A model generated the notes under the pieces. It was not told where the DNA came from. It searched no databases and saw nothing but the letters and a program-made list of their open reading frames with translations. Made by a program: the position numbers and the translations under genes. A DNA stretch of 21,688 nucleotides from a virus. Location: positions 1-21,688 of IMG/VR virus record IMGVR_UViG_3300007735_000475; one strand, 5' to 3'. This document shows positions 6,348-12,434 of the stretch, piece by piece. How positions within the stretch are numbered: the stretch's first letter is position 1; each line of letters starts with the position of its first letter.

Positions 6348-6542
6348 ATGAAAACACTTTGGGAAACATTAACATATCCATTCCGAATGGTGTGGAATAG
6401 TATCTTTGACAACGACGCTCATAAGATTGTATCAAAACAAGGACAGAAGGAACTATTGAAACAGATAATGAAACACGACGAGGAAGCGGGAATGTATGAT
6501 GTAGATTTCAACGAAAAAAAGTCAAAAGAAAATTTGGATTGA
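6348..6542 (+). CDS. Small unknown protein
   Basis: 64 aa, beginning MKTLWETLTYPFRMVWNSIF; the first 20 residues are aromatic and amphipathic, the C-terminal half is charged (EEAGMYDVDFNEKKSK). No family recognised, no clear signal peptide. The N-terminal helix could touch a membrane surface, but this is a guess. It follows tRNA-Gln by 37 AT-rich bases and is followed by a promoter for the next gene. Confidence 0.6.
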   Translation: MKTLWETLTYPFRMVWNSIFDNDAHKIVSKQGQKELLKQIMKHDEEAGMYDVDFNEKKSKENLD

Positions 6543-6564
6543 TAGAAATCTTACCATATATTTG
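6534..6564 (+). promoter_or_regulatory. Bacteroidetes-type promoter
   Basis: TTG (6534-6536), 20-nt spacer, TATATTTG (6557-6564), 21 bases before the ATG at 6586. The -33 element overlaps the end of the previous gene. Confidence 0.7.
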
Positions 6565-6585
6565 TAATCACAAAACGATAAGAAT

Positions 6586-6885
6586 ATGACACCAAAACAA
6601 CAAGATGCTCTTGACAACATAATGGATAGCTTTGACTTTGACAAAGTTCATAAGGTAATGGTATTCCTTAATTGGAAATGGGCAAATATGGATGGCGGTA
6701 TTGAGATTCCTGAAAAATATGAATTAAGAAGTGAAGCAAGACGACTTTTGAAAATGGCGATTGAGGAAAAGACAATTGTATCAACTGGAGGATTCATTGC
6801 TGAATATAGAGAGGGTGAAGAAGGTGGATGGATGGACTTGAAGTTTGTTATATCCGATTGGGATGAAGAGGTAAAAAATGGGTAA
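6586..6885 (+). CDS. Unknown small phage-type protein
   Basis: 99 aa, acidic. It has a helical N-terminus (MTPKQQDALDNIMDSFDFDKVHKVMVFLNWKW), an LRSEARRLL helix near 47-56 and a STGGF motif near 66-70. The overall pattern is like small conserved phage proteins of unknown function; I cannot name a family. No signal peptide or membrane segment. It has its own promoter immediately upstream and is followed closely by the 6889 gene, so the two probably form a short operon. Confidence 0.65.
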   Translation: MTPKQQDALDNIMDSFDFDKVHKVMVFLNWKWANMDGGIEIPEKYELRSEARRLLKMAIEEKTIVSTGGFIAEYREGEEGGWMDLKFVISDWDEEVKNG

Positions 6886-6888
6886 GCT

Positions 6889-7065
6889 ATGACAAATAAA
6901 GAAAAAATTGTAACTTTTAGTTGTAGTAAATCTGTTCATATATACGGACCAAAAAGTGGATTACTACCAATGTATCCGTATAGAACCCACCCAACCATTG
7001 ATGAAGCAAAAAAGTTTTTAACTGAAAGGGAAGGGGATTATGAAATAAAATTAGTATATTTGTAA
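6889..7065 (+). CDS. 58-aa unknown protein
   Basis: ATG at 6889, three bases after the previous stop; TAA at 7063-7065. Product starts MTNKEKIVTFSCSKSVHIYG and has a TIDEAKKFL helix near residues 37-45, reminiscent of small domains that display a short amphipathic helix after a beta strand. No family recognised. Its last codons contain TATATTTG (7055-7062), so coding sequence doubles as a promoter element for the downstream RNA genes. Confidence 0.6.
   Translation: MTNKEKIVTFSCSKSVHIYGPKSGLLPMYPYRTHPTIDEAKKFLTEREGDYEIKLVYL
7055..7062 (+). promoter_or_regulatory. TATATTTG -7 element inside a gene end
   Basis: TAnnTTTG match overlapping the last codons of the 58-aa gene and 11 bases before the tRNA-like element at 7073. 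No matching TTG at -33. Confidence 0.4.
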
Positions 7066-7072
7066 AATAATT

Positions 7073-7155
7073 AGTCAGGTAATGCGTAATGTGGAAACGG
7101 CATCACATCCGATAAAAAGGTTGCATTGTTGGGGGTTCGAATCCTCTCCTGACTA
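7073..7155 (+). tRNA. Aberrant tRNA-like element A
   Basis: Has tRNA ends: acceptor AGTCAGG/CCTGACT, T arm GGGGG/CCTCT with loop TTCGAAT, D-like stem ATGC/GCAT. The core does not give a normal anticodon arm; the best is CATCC/GGTTG with an eight-base loop GATAAAAA. One of four elements in the window with the same AGTCAGG start. Anticodon not assigned. Confidence 0.55.
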
Positions 7156-7310
7156 CACGGTCTGACTAATCATCAGATAGTATGTCCAATACGATGAGAA
7201 GTAGGTTGATTACCTATATGGAACTTCTGATAGGGAAACGCTCTATCTGGTTTAACTAACCACGGGAAATACCAAAGAGATGCGAAGAACAACGTGCTCT
7301 CATAGTTAAT
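7156..7310 (+). ncRNA. Structured non-coding RNA segment
   Basis: No gene. Several nested complementary stems in order: TCATC/GATGA enclosing GTAT/ATAC, AGAAGT/ACTTCT enclosing TAGGT/ACCTA, GATAGG/TCTATC, GGTT/AACC. Such density is unlikely by chance in AT-rich DNA. It directly follows tRNA-like A, so it is probably cotranscribed. Identity unknown. Confidence 0.5.
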
Positions 7311-7319
7311 ATTAAAATT

Positions 7320-7406
7320 ATGAAAAAGATATATTGGTTTTTTTGGTGGGTGTATAATTACCCCGACATAGTTTGGATGAAGATTAAATCACATTTCAAA
7401 AAATAA
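7320..7406 (+). CDS. 28-aa Trp-rich micropeptide
   Basis: ATG 7320, TAA 7404-7406. The product begins MKKIYWFFWWVYNYP and ends basic (KIKSHFKK); five Trp in 28 residues. It could be a membrane-active or membrane-anchored peptide. Evidence is only the frame and an A-rich upstream region, so confidence is limited. Confidence 0.4.
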   Translation: MKKIYWFFWWVYNYPDIVWMKIKSHFKK

Positions 7407-7408
7407 AT

Positions 7409-7439
7409 TTGGTGAATTGAAAAACTCACCGTAGATTTG
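7409..7439 (+). promoter_or_regulatory. Bacteroidetes-type promoter for structured RNA
   Basis: TTG (7409-7411), 20-nt spacer, TAGATTTG (7432-7439). A GGTGA/TCACC hairpin (7411-7430) lies in the spacer. Next downstream is a non-coding structured region, not a gene. Confidence 0.6.
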
Positions 7440-7446
7440 TAGAAGT

Positions 7447-7692
7447 TCTTTGAAAGATATAAAAATATTGATAGTGGATTTTCCCACTCAACGGATGTCG
7501 ACAATCCAGAGTGGAATCGGAAATCAGCACCCTCAGCCAAGGCCTTGTAAAACTTCAACAAAGCTGTTAAGATTGGGACGAGACGGGTATCCCAACACTA
7601 TCAACAATATTGTGTTGTTCCCTTGAGAAAGGAATTAGTTGGTAGGTCATCCAGTTATGACACAACACAGAGGACTTCTCATCCTCAAACAT
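7447..7692 (+). ncRNA. Multibranched structured RNA with long-range stems
   Basis: No protein frame of note. Long-range TTGATAGTG (7468-7476) pairs with CACTATCAA (7596-7604). TGTGTTGT (7611-7618) pairs with ACAACACA (7662-7669) and encloses TTCC/GGAA and GTCAT/ATGAC hairpins. AGTGG/CCACT overlaps the 5' side and GAGGA/TCCTC (7670-7686) precedes the next tRNA-like element by six bases. It begins just after a promoter. Size and position among phage tRNAs recall ornate large RNAs (GOLLD, ROOL), but I cannot match sequence. Confidence 0.6.
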
Positions 7693-7779
7693 AGTCAGGT
7701 GGACTAATGGTATGTTGCGAATGTTCAAGATGGATTTATCCAGCATAGAGAGATACAGGTTCGAATCCTGTCCTGACTA
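7693..7779 (+). tRNA. Aberrant tRNA-like element B
   Basis: Acceptor AGTCAGG/CCTGACT and a good T arm ACAGG/CCTGT with TTCGAAT; D-like arm GAC/GTT around TAATGGTAT. The 40-base core lacks a normal anticodon arm, showing instead an imperfect GATGGA/TCCAGC hairpin. Shares its ends with A and C. Anticodon not assigned. Confidence 0.5.
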
Positions 7780-7794
7780 CAAAAAAATAAAGTT

Positions 7795-7932
7795 ATGAAA
7801 GAGTATAAATGGGGAAGAGTGATGACTTCTAACCAAATAGGTTTAATGATTACCTGGGGAACTTCTACTATACCAAAGCGTAGATATGTCTCACTAGATA
7901 TTCCATTTTTAATCATTCAGTTTTATATCTAA
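7795..7932 (+). CDS. 45-aa unknown protein
   Basis: ATG at 7795, TAA at 7930-7932. Product begins MKEYKWGRVMTSNQIG and ends with a hydrophobic stretch (SLDIPFLIIQFYI, 33-45) that could anchor in a membrane. No family recognised. It lies between two aberrant tRNA-like elements; its stop is four bases before element C. Supported by an uninterrupted frame and an A-rich leader only. Confidence 0.45.
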   Translation: MKEYKWGRVMTSNQIGLMITWGTSTIPKRRYVSLDIPFLIIQFYI

Positions 7933-7936
7933 AAAT

Positions 7937-8046
7937 AGTCAGGTGGCGGAATTGGTCACCAAATAGCAGTAGCAGACACTACATAAAAATTGGCCGAATG
8001 TCAACGATACCAAAAGCTATTGCAGGTTCGAATCCTGTCCTGACTA
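7937..8046 (+). tRNA. Aberrant Leu-like tRNA element C with insertion
   Basis: 110 nt. Acceptor AGTCAGG/CCTGACT and T arm GCAGG/CCTGT are normal. The D region starts as a Leu tRNA (TGGCGGAATTGG) but continues with an insert after the GG pair. The core holds AATAGC/GCTATT enclosing GTAG/CTAC and TTGG/CCAA hairpins. Too long for an ordinary class II tRNA. Could be a tRNA with inserted hairpins or a tRNA mimic. Confidence 0.5.
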
Positions 8047-8258
8047 CAATGAGTAAGAGATGCTCAACGGTCTTCGAATCAAGACCTAAAGAATGATTCC
8101 GCAGAATGTCTACGGCGCGAGTGGGACATCGTGGGATGAAGGGACTGACACAATCCCTCCCAGTAGTGTTGGATGTTTTTAACGGGTAAGACCAGCAGGT
8201 TTTTAAGAAATAGAAAACCGATATATCTACTCACTTGGAATCTCAAGGTGGGGAACTT
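8047..8258 (+). ncRNA. Structured non-coding RNA domain
   Basis: No gene. TGAGTA near 8050 pairs with TACTCA near 8230, closing a domain that contains GGTCTT/AAGACC, TGGGA/TCCCA stacked on GGGA/TCCC, and GGTTTT/AAAACC. An additional GATTCC/GGAATC match crosses the closing stem and could form a pseudoknot. It lies between tRNA-like C and tRNA-Ser. Confidence 0.5.
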
Positions 8259-8345
8259 GGAAGGCTAAAGCGTAATTGGTATCGCCCCGGTCTTGAAAAC
8301 CGGTATCGGGAAACTGATGTGTAGGTTCGAGTCCTACGTCTTCCG
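8259..8345 (+). tRNA. tRNA-Ser(UGA)
   Basis: Class II. Acceptor GGAAGGC/GTCTTCC, anticodon TGA (8294-8296) on CCGGT/ACCGG, long variable arm, T stem GTAGG/CCTAC, discriminator G as required for Ser. Confidence 0.92.
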
Positions 8346-8352
8346 CTTATTT

Positions 8353-8426
8353 ACCCCCTTGGCGAAATTGGCAAACGCACTTGATTTAGGCTCAAGTTTT
8401 TGAGAGTTCGAGTCTCTCAGGGGGTA
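8353..8426 (+). tRNA. tRNA-Leu(UAG) with short variable loop
   Basis: Acceptor ACCCCCT/AGGGGGT, Leu-like D arm (TGGCGAAATTGGC), anticodon TAG (8387-8389) on CTTGA/TCAAG, T stem GAGAG/CTCTC, discriminator A. The variable region is only five T, whereas bacterial tRNA-Leu normally has a long variable arm. Confidence 0.87.
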
Positions 8427-8516
8427 CAACATACCCGACCCCCTTACCATAAGAACAGGGCGCTCAGGTTTTAAGAAGGGTTTGATTCCCCTTAATTAAT
8501 TGGGTTTTTTTACACG
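8427..8516 (+). other. Intergenic spacer with hairpins
   Basis: No gene. Contains CTTA/TAAG and an AAGGG-TTTGATT-CCCCTT hairpin that looks like a T arm, then GGG and a run of T. It may be a weak terminator or the remnant of a lost tRNA. Confidence 0.3.
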
Positions 8517-8588
8517 GTGTCTATGGTGTAGTGGCGAGCACGACAGGTTGTGGTTCTGTTAGCACCAGTTCGAATCTGGTTAGACACA
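8517..8588 (+). tRNA. tRNA-His(GUG)
   Basis: Acceptor GTGTCTA/TAGACAC with a G at the -1 position, D stem GTGT/GCAC, anticodon GTG (8550-8552), T stem ACCAG/CTGGT. The discriminator is A, followed by CCA in the DNA, possibly by chance. Confidence 0.9.
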
Positions 8589-8593
8589 CCATT

Positions 8594-8681
8594 GGAGAGT
8601 GAAGGAGGGAAATGGTGTCCCCGACTGTTTGCTAAACAGTAACCCATTAAGTTAGGCGTGGTTCGATTCCACCTCTCTCCG
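8594..8681 (+). tRNA. tRNA-Ser(GCU)
   Basis: Class II. Acceptor GGAGAGT/TCTCTCC (last pair T-T), anticodon GCT (8631-8633) on ACTGT/ACAGT, long variable region, T arm GTGG/CCAC, discriminator G. Confidence 0.9.
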
Positions 8682-8687
8682 CTTTTT

Positions 8688-8760
8688 GCCCCTGTAGTTT
8701 AATGGATTAGAACCTATCGCTACGGACGATAAGATGGGAGTTCGAATCTCTCCGGAGGTA
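8688..8760 (+). tRNA. tRNA-Arg(ACG)
   Basis: Acceptor GCCCCTG/CGGAGGT with one C-A mismatch, anticodon ACG (8722-8724) on TATCG/CGATA, T stem GGGAG/CTCTC, discriminator A. A34 would be converted to inosine by the host. Confidence 0.88.
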
Positions 8761-8766
8761 CAAGTA

Positions 8767-8796
8767 TTGTATATTCAAATTTTTTGATTATATTTG
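8767..8796 (+). promoter_or_regulatory. Promoter giving a leaderless mRNA
   Basis: TTG (8767-8769), 19-nt spacer, TATATTTG (8789-8796). The ATG at 8801 begins four bases after the -7 element, about where transcription should start, so the mRNA is probably leaderless. Confidence 0.7.
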
Positions 8797-8800
8797 CAAT

Positions 8801-9268
8801 ATGGAACACATAACAACTGAAGATTTATTAAAAGAAATACAAAGACGAGGACTTTTTACTAATGGTAAGTCAAATCTTTTAGTGATGTCAGGTGAAAGTA
8901 ATTATGATAATATTAAAGTTATATTATCTAAAGGTATCCCTGAATGTGATATGGAATGTCGTGAATGTCGACAAATGTTACCACCTGAAAATTTTAATTA
9001 TTACCAATCAAGGGTTGACCAAAACGGATACTTGATGAGGAGTAATGCGTTATGTAATGATTGCGGTAATAAATCTAATAAAGAAAGAAATAAAGTACTA
9101 ACATCTGAATCTTATAAAATACCTGAAAAACCTAAAAAAGGTTCAACTTGTCCTAATTGTAATAGACAATGGAGTGGTAATTGGCATAGACATCATGTTG
9201 GTGATAAATTTTTAAATTGGTTGTGTGGACATTGTAATATGTCTTTTAGTGACCAAAGAATTAAGTGA
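8801..9268 (+). CDS. Endonuclease VII-like HNH (His-Me finger) protein
   Basis: 155 aa. Four Cys pairs: CREC (53-56), CNDC (85-88), CPNC (117-120) and CGHC (142-145). HRHH at 129-132, then G and LCGHCN, follow the DHxH...G...LCxxCN layout of recombination endonuclease VII-type nucleases, which cut branched DNA or serve as homing or restriction nucleases. Begins four bases after a -7 element, so probably leaderless. Its TGA is one base from the methyltransferase ATG, so they are one operon. The pair could be a mini restriction-modification module or a resolvase beside an unrelated methylase. The first His of the motif is Trp-His here rather than Asp-His, so activity needs care. Confidence 0.75.
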   Translation: MEHITTEDLLKEIQRRGLFTNGKSNLLVMSGESNYDNIKVILSKGIPECDMECRECRQMLPPENFNYYQSRVDQNGYLMRSNALCNDCGNKSNKERNKVLTSESYKIPEKPKKGSTCPNCNRQWSGNWHRHHVGDKFLNWLCGHCNMSFSDQRIK

Positions 9269-9269
9269 T

Positions 9270-10073
9270 ATGGAAAATTTAAATAAAATAATTTGTGGAG
9301 ATAGTTTAGAAGTACTTAAACAATATGATGATAATACATTTGATTTAACTGTGTTTTCACCACCTTACGATAATTTAAGGGATTATAATGGTTATTCATT
9401 TGATATGCATAAATTGGGTGTTGAACTATATAGGGTTACAAAACAAGGGGGTATTGTTGTAATGGTAATTCAAGACCAAACTGTTGACGGAGTTAAAACT
9501 TTAACATCATTTAAAACAATTATCGATTGGTGTGATAATGTTGGATTTGGTTTATTTGAATGTAACATATATAAAAAACAAGGTAAAGATGGTGCTTGGT
9601 GGTCTAAAAGATTTAGAGTTGACCATGAGTACATACCAATTTTTATTAAAGGTAATCGGCCAAATAGTTTTGATAAAGAGTCAATCAAAATACCATCAAA
9701 ACATGGTGGTAAAACTATGACTGGTGGGGCCAACCGAGAAAAAGACGGAACAACTAAAAAATCTGTTAAAATGGTTATCAATCCATTAAAGTGTCCTGGA
9801 ACAATTTGGGATTATGCTAATGGTGGAGATAAAAACAAAGTTAAAAGATTACATCCCGCGACCTTTCCCGATAAAATACCATACGACTTTATACAAGTGT
9901 TCACCAAAGAAGGGGACTTAGTATTAGACCCAATGAACGGGTCAGGTTCAACATGTATTGCTGCTAAAGTACTAAATAGAAATTATGTTGGTATAGATAT
10001 TAGTGAAGAATATTGTGAGATTGCTAAAAATAGAATTGAGAATTTGGAAACGTCACTACCTTTACAAAAATAG
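9270..10073 (+). CDS. DNA methyltransferase, N4-cytosine/N6-adenine type
   Basis: 267 aa from MENLNKIICGD; an upstream in-frame ATG at 9225 lies inside the nuclease gene and is less likely. Catalytic motif IV SPPY (30-33) precedes the SAM-binding motif DPMNGSGST (220-228), the beta-class order. SPPY is most common in m4C enzymes, though some adenine enzymes share it. The target-recognition segment is roughly residues 90-195, with HPATFP (195-200) before the SAM site. It transfers methyl from SAM to DNA, protecting phage DNA or partnering the upstream nuclease. The gene follows the endonuclease VII-like gene by one base and ends with TAG. Specificity cannot be read from sequence. Confidence 0.9.
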   Translation: MENLNKIICGDSLEVLKQYDDNTFDLTVFSPPYDNLRDYNGYSFDMHKLGVELYRVTKQGGIVVMVIQDQTVDGVKTLTSFKTIIDWCDNVGFGLFECNIYKKQGKDGAWWSKRFRVDHEYIPIFIKGNRPNSFDKESIKIPSKHGGKTMTGGANREKDGTTKKSVKMVINPLKCPGTIWDYANGGDKNKVKRLHPATFPDKIPYDFIQVFTKEGDLVLDPMNGSGSTCIAAKVLNRNYVGIDISEEYCEIAKNRIENLETSLPLQK

Positions 10074-10099
10074 TGTTTCTTAGTTTGTGTCTTATCAGA

Positions 10100-10106
10100 T
10101 ATTTAT
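10100..10106 (+). promoter_or_regulatory. TATTTAT element upstream of T9SS-domain gene
   Basis: TATTTAT begins 11 nt before the ATG at 10111, the same spacing class as in the ITE-tagged genes. Links this secreted-type protein to the same expression class. Confidence 0.5.
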
Positions 10107-10110
10107 CTGC

Positions 10111-11688
10111 ATGAGACAAATTCTATTCCTCCTATTACTAATCCCCAATCTAATACTTGCACAATGTGCTGGGGTTCCATCTTTTACATTAAATCCTGCA
10201 CCTGTTAATGGTAACTACGAACCTGGAACTGTTGTAACTATGTGTTACACTTTGAATGGTTGGGACACAGGGTTTGGGTCAAATTGGCTTGAAGGTTTTA
10301 GTATTAACTTGGGACCTGGTTGGGCATCTTACACACCTATATCAGGACCTGATGATTGTGGAGGAGCAACACCACCACAAGGATGGTTATGGATGGAAAG
10401 TGTTACAAACAATTCAGGAACACTTACTGTTGGACCTGGTTATTTTTATGAAGGACCACAAGGACCTACCGATGGAAATCCGGGAAATGATTGGGGTGAT
10501 TTAGGGACAAATTGTTTATGGACTTTTTGTGTTCAGTTACAAGTATCTGATGAATGTAATCCTTTGTCATTGTTAATTGAAGTTACACCTTATGCTGATG
10601 GAACGATGGGAAGTTGGAGTAATGAATCTTGTTTTGACGGACCATTTCAGGTGTTTAATGGAATAATTGCTGGAGGAACTGTTGATACATCACCAATATC
10701 ACACGTTATGGATACAGTTTGTGTTGGACTAATTCAAAATTATTCTGTTGTTAACACACCCGGTTCAACATACGAGTGGAGTGGAACTGGTGGGTATTTT
10801 GGAATTGACCAAGACAGTTCAAATATTGCTGATGTGTATTGGGGAGCTTGGCCGGGAACTTATACATTATTTGTTCAGGAAACAACCGCTGAAGGTTGTG
10901 TAGGTGAAGAAGTATCTTTAGATATCACAGTTGTTGATACATTAATAATATTTGGACAACCAAGAACAGGTATTTGTTTGGGTGACACTACAAAATTATT
11001 TGCATCGCCATCAGGTGGGTTTTGGTCAGGTGAAAATATGGAAGGTGATGTCTTTACTGCTTACAACTCAGGAACTTACTACCCAACTTATTTTGTCAAT
11101 ATACACGGATGTCCTGTTGCTGATTCAGTTGAAGTTTTTGTTAGAGAACCATTTTACGCTCCAATAATTAACACAACACTATTAGATGTTGATTTGTGTT
11201 TAAACTCACCTGAACAATTCTATTATGCTACTGAAGAAGTTGGTGTTGAATACACATGGCATGTTGATGGTGTGTTACAAGAAGATACAGATTTTGAACT
11301 ATATCAGAATTGGTATGACACAACCATGTTACATACCATTACGGTTTATGGGACAGATACAATTGGATGTGAAAGTGAACTTGGTTATATATTAATTGAT
11401 GTTGAGGCATGTCACAGATTATTTGTTCCAATATCATTCACACAAAATGGTGATGGGTATAATGACGCATTTAAAATTGTTGGAGAATCAATATATGAAC
11501 CACATATGAAAATATTCAATAAAGATGGTATGGTTGTGTATGAAATTAAATCAGTTACACAAACTTGGAACGGTAATGATGGTACAGGATATTTTTGTCC
11601 AAATGGAGTTTATAATTGGGTTATGACTTATAGGGACGATAGAGGAATTGGTCACACACAAAAAGGTCATATTGTTTTGATTCGTTAA
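10111..11688 (+). CDS. Secreted protein with T9SS type B / gliding-motility C-terminal domain
   Basis: 525 aa from MRQILFLL; an upstream ATG at 10087 would spoil the signal peptide. Residues 1-18 are a signal peptide (hydrophobic core ILFLLLLIPNLILA). The body is beta-rich, with Ig-like stretches rich in Cys, Gly, Trp and Thr. Residues about 434-525 match the gliding-motility-associated C-terminal domain (CHU_C, TIGR04131): FTQNGDGYNDAF, then IFNKDGMVVYE, W-N-G, G-Y-F-C-PNGVYNW and a terminal GHIVLIR. In Bacteroidetes this domain directs export by the type IX system and surface attachment. In a phage it could be displayed on the infected cell or be an adhesion or exclusion factor. It may also have been acquired from the host. 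Confidence 0.85.
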   Translation: MRQILFLLLLIPNLILAQCAGVPSFTLNPAPVNGNYEPGTVVTMCYTLNGWDTGFGSNWLEGFSINLGPGWASYTPISGPDDCGGATPPQGWLWMESVTNNSGTLTVGPGYFYEGPQGPTDGNPGNDWGDLGTNCLWTFCVQLQVSDECNPLSLLIEVTPYADGTMGSWSNESCFDGPFQVFNGIIAGGTVDTSPISHVMDTVCVGLIQNYSVVNTPGSTYEWSGTGGYFGIDQDSSNIADVYWGAWPGTYTLFVQETTAEGCVGEEVSLDITVVDTLIIFGQPRTGICLGDTTKLFASPSGGFWSGENMEGDVFTAYNSGTYYPTYFVNIHGCPVADSVEVFVREPFYAPIINTTLLDVDLCLNSPEQFYYATEEVGVEYTWHVDGVLQEDTDFELYQNWYDTTMLHTITVYGTDTIGCESELGYILIDVEACHRLFVPISFTQNGDGYNDAFKIVGESIYEPHMKIFNKDGMVVYEIKSVTQTWNGNDGTGYFCPNGVYNWVMTYRDDRGIGHTQKGHIVLIR

Positions 11689-11707
11689 GATTTTTGCTTT
11701 ATATTTG
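11677..11707 (+). promoter_or_regulatory. Bacteroidetes-type promoter before tRNA-Cys
   Basis: TTG (11677-11679), 20-nt spacer, TATATTTG (11700-11707), 13 bases before tRNA-Cys. Confidence 0.7.
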
Positions 11708-11720
11708 TATTCACAAACAA

Positions 11721-11792
11721 GGTCGGATGTCTGAGTGGTTTAAGTGGAGCTCTGCAAAAGCTCTTACGTTGGTTCGAATCCAACTCCGACCT
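11721..11792 (+). tRNA. tRNA-Cys(GCA)
   Basis: Acceptor GGTCGGA/TCCGACC, anticodon GCA (11754-11756) on GAGCT/AGCTC, T arm TTGG/CCAA, discriminator T, the Cys identity base. Confidence 0.93.
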
Positions 11793-11807
11793 CAAAAATT
11801 TTAAACT

Positions 11808-12005
11808 ATGATACCAGTAATTGAAAAAGGACACATCTCTGAACCTGAATTGATGGATTTTATTTTAGGGTACAAAAAATTAGTTAAGGCTAATTTTATG
11901 AGCGAAACAAATTTCCAAGTTGTTATGGAAAATTTGGGAATTAAATTTGGTGAAAATGGTGAAATTATTTTAGATGAAAATAACGTCTACACCTTGTCCA
12001 ATTAA
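11808..12005 (+). CDS. Small unknown protein
   Basis: 65 aa beginning MIPVIEKGHISEPELMDF. Mostly helical with acidic residues; no motif, signal peptide or membrane segment. It follows tRNA-Cys by 15 bases and is likely on the same transcript. No family recognised. Confidence 0.6.
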   Translation: MIPVIEKGHISEPELMDFILGYKKLVKANFMSETNFQVVMENLGIKFGENGEIILDENNVYTLSN

Positions 12006-12024
12006 AAAATTCGTTGTATATTTG
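11994..12024 (+). promoter_or_regulatory. Bacteroidetes-type promoter
   Basis: TTG (11994-11996), 20-nt spacer, TATATTTG (12017-12024), eight bases before the ATG at 12033. The -33 element overlaps the previous stop region. Confidence 0.7.
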
Positions 12025-12032
12025 TGAAAGAA

Positions 12033-12428
12033 ATGAAAATCCAAAAAATGAATATTATGAGCAAAAAAAACAAAAAACAAAACGCTGAGTTGATTGAGCG
12101 TATTAATGAACTTCAATCACAATTAAATGATATTAAATCCGACGCTGGTATGGAAGTTGAGGAAGGGAACATCGTATTCACAAGAGAACAACTTGAAAAC
12201 TTCTTGGTTGAATACACCAACAAAGTAAATCAGTATATCTTTGACGAAGTGGCTAACTCATTAGATTCTGATGAAATTGTGACTGTTGATGTTGATGGTC
12301 GTGAAATCACTACTTATGTTGATGAGGACAAATTGAGGGATGCATTCATTGAAGCAACTGAAGGTGTTGAATCAGACATCATCATGGAATATGCTGATGA
12401 AGCAATGTCTGAAGTCGGACTAATCTAA
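12033..12428 (+). CDS. Acidic, coiled-coil-containing unknown protein
   Basis: 131 aa if starting at MKIQKMNIM; an alternative start at 12057 (MSKKNKKQN) would leave a longer leader. Residues about 15-35 (ELIERINELQSQLNDIK) are a coiled coil; the rest is very acidic (many D and E), with repeated VDVDGREITTYVDEDKL-like hydrophilic segments. No catalytic motif. Its last codons contain GAAGTCGGACT (12411-12421), the same 11 bases found at the end of the downstream structured RNA. Such acidic small phage proteins often act as inhibitors or DNA mimics, but nothing here proves that. Confidence 0.6.
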   Translation: MKIQKMNIMSKKNKKQNAELIERINELQSQLNDIKSDAGMEVEEGNIVFTREQLENFLVEYTNKVNQYIFDEVANSLDSDEIVTVDVDGREITTYVDEDKLRDAFIEATEGVESDIIMEYADEAMSEVGLI

Positions 12429-12434
12429 TTTTAA

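Noticed and set aside
7358-7561. 67-aa minus-strand frame
   Set aside because: Overlaps the 28-aa frame, a promoter and paired RNA stems; no support.
8427-8516. A further tRNA suggested by a GGGTTTGATTCCC T-arm-like hairpin
   Set aside because: No matching acceptor strands or anticodon arm could be found; at most a remnant.
10111-10170. Lipoprotein signal (lipobox) in the T9SS-domain protein
   Set aside because: The residues before Cys are L-A-Q-C; Gln at that place does not fit a lipobox, so ordinary signal peptidase cleavage is more likely.
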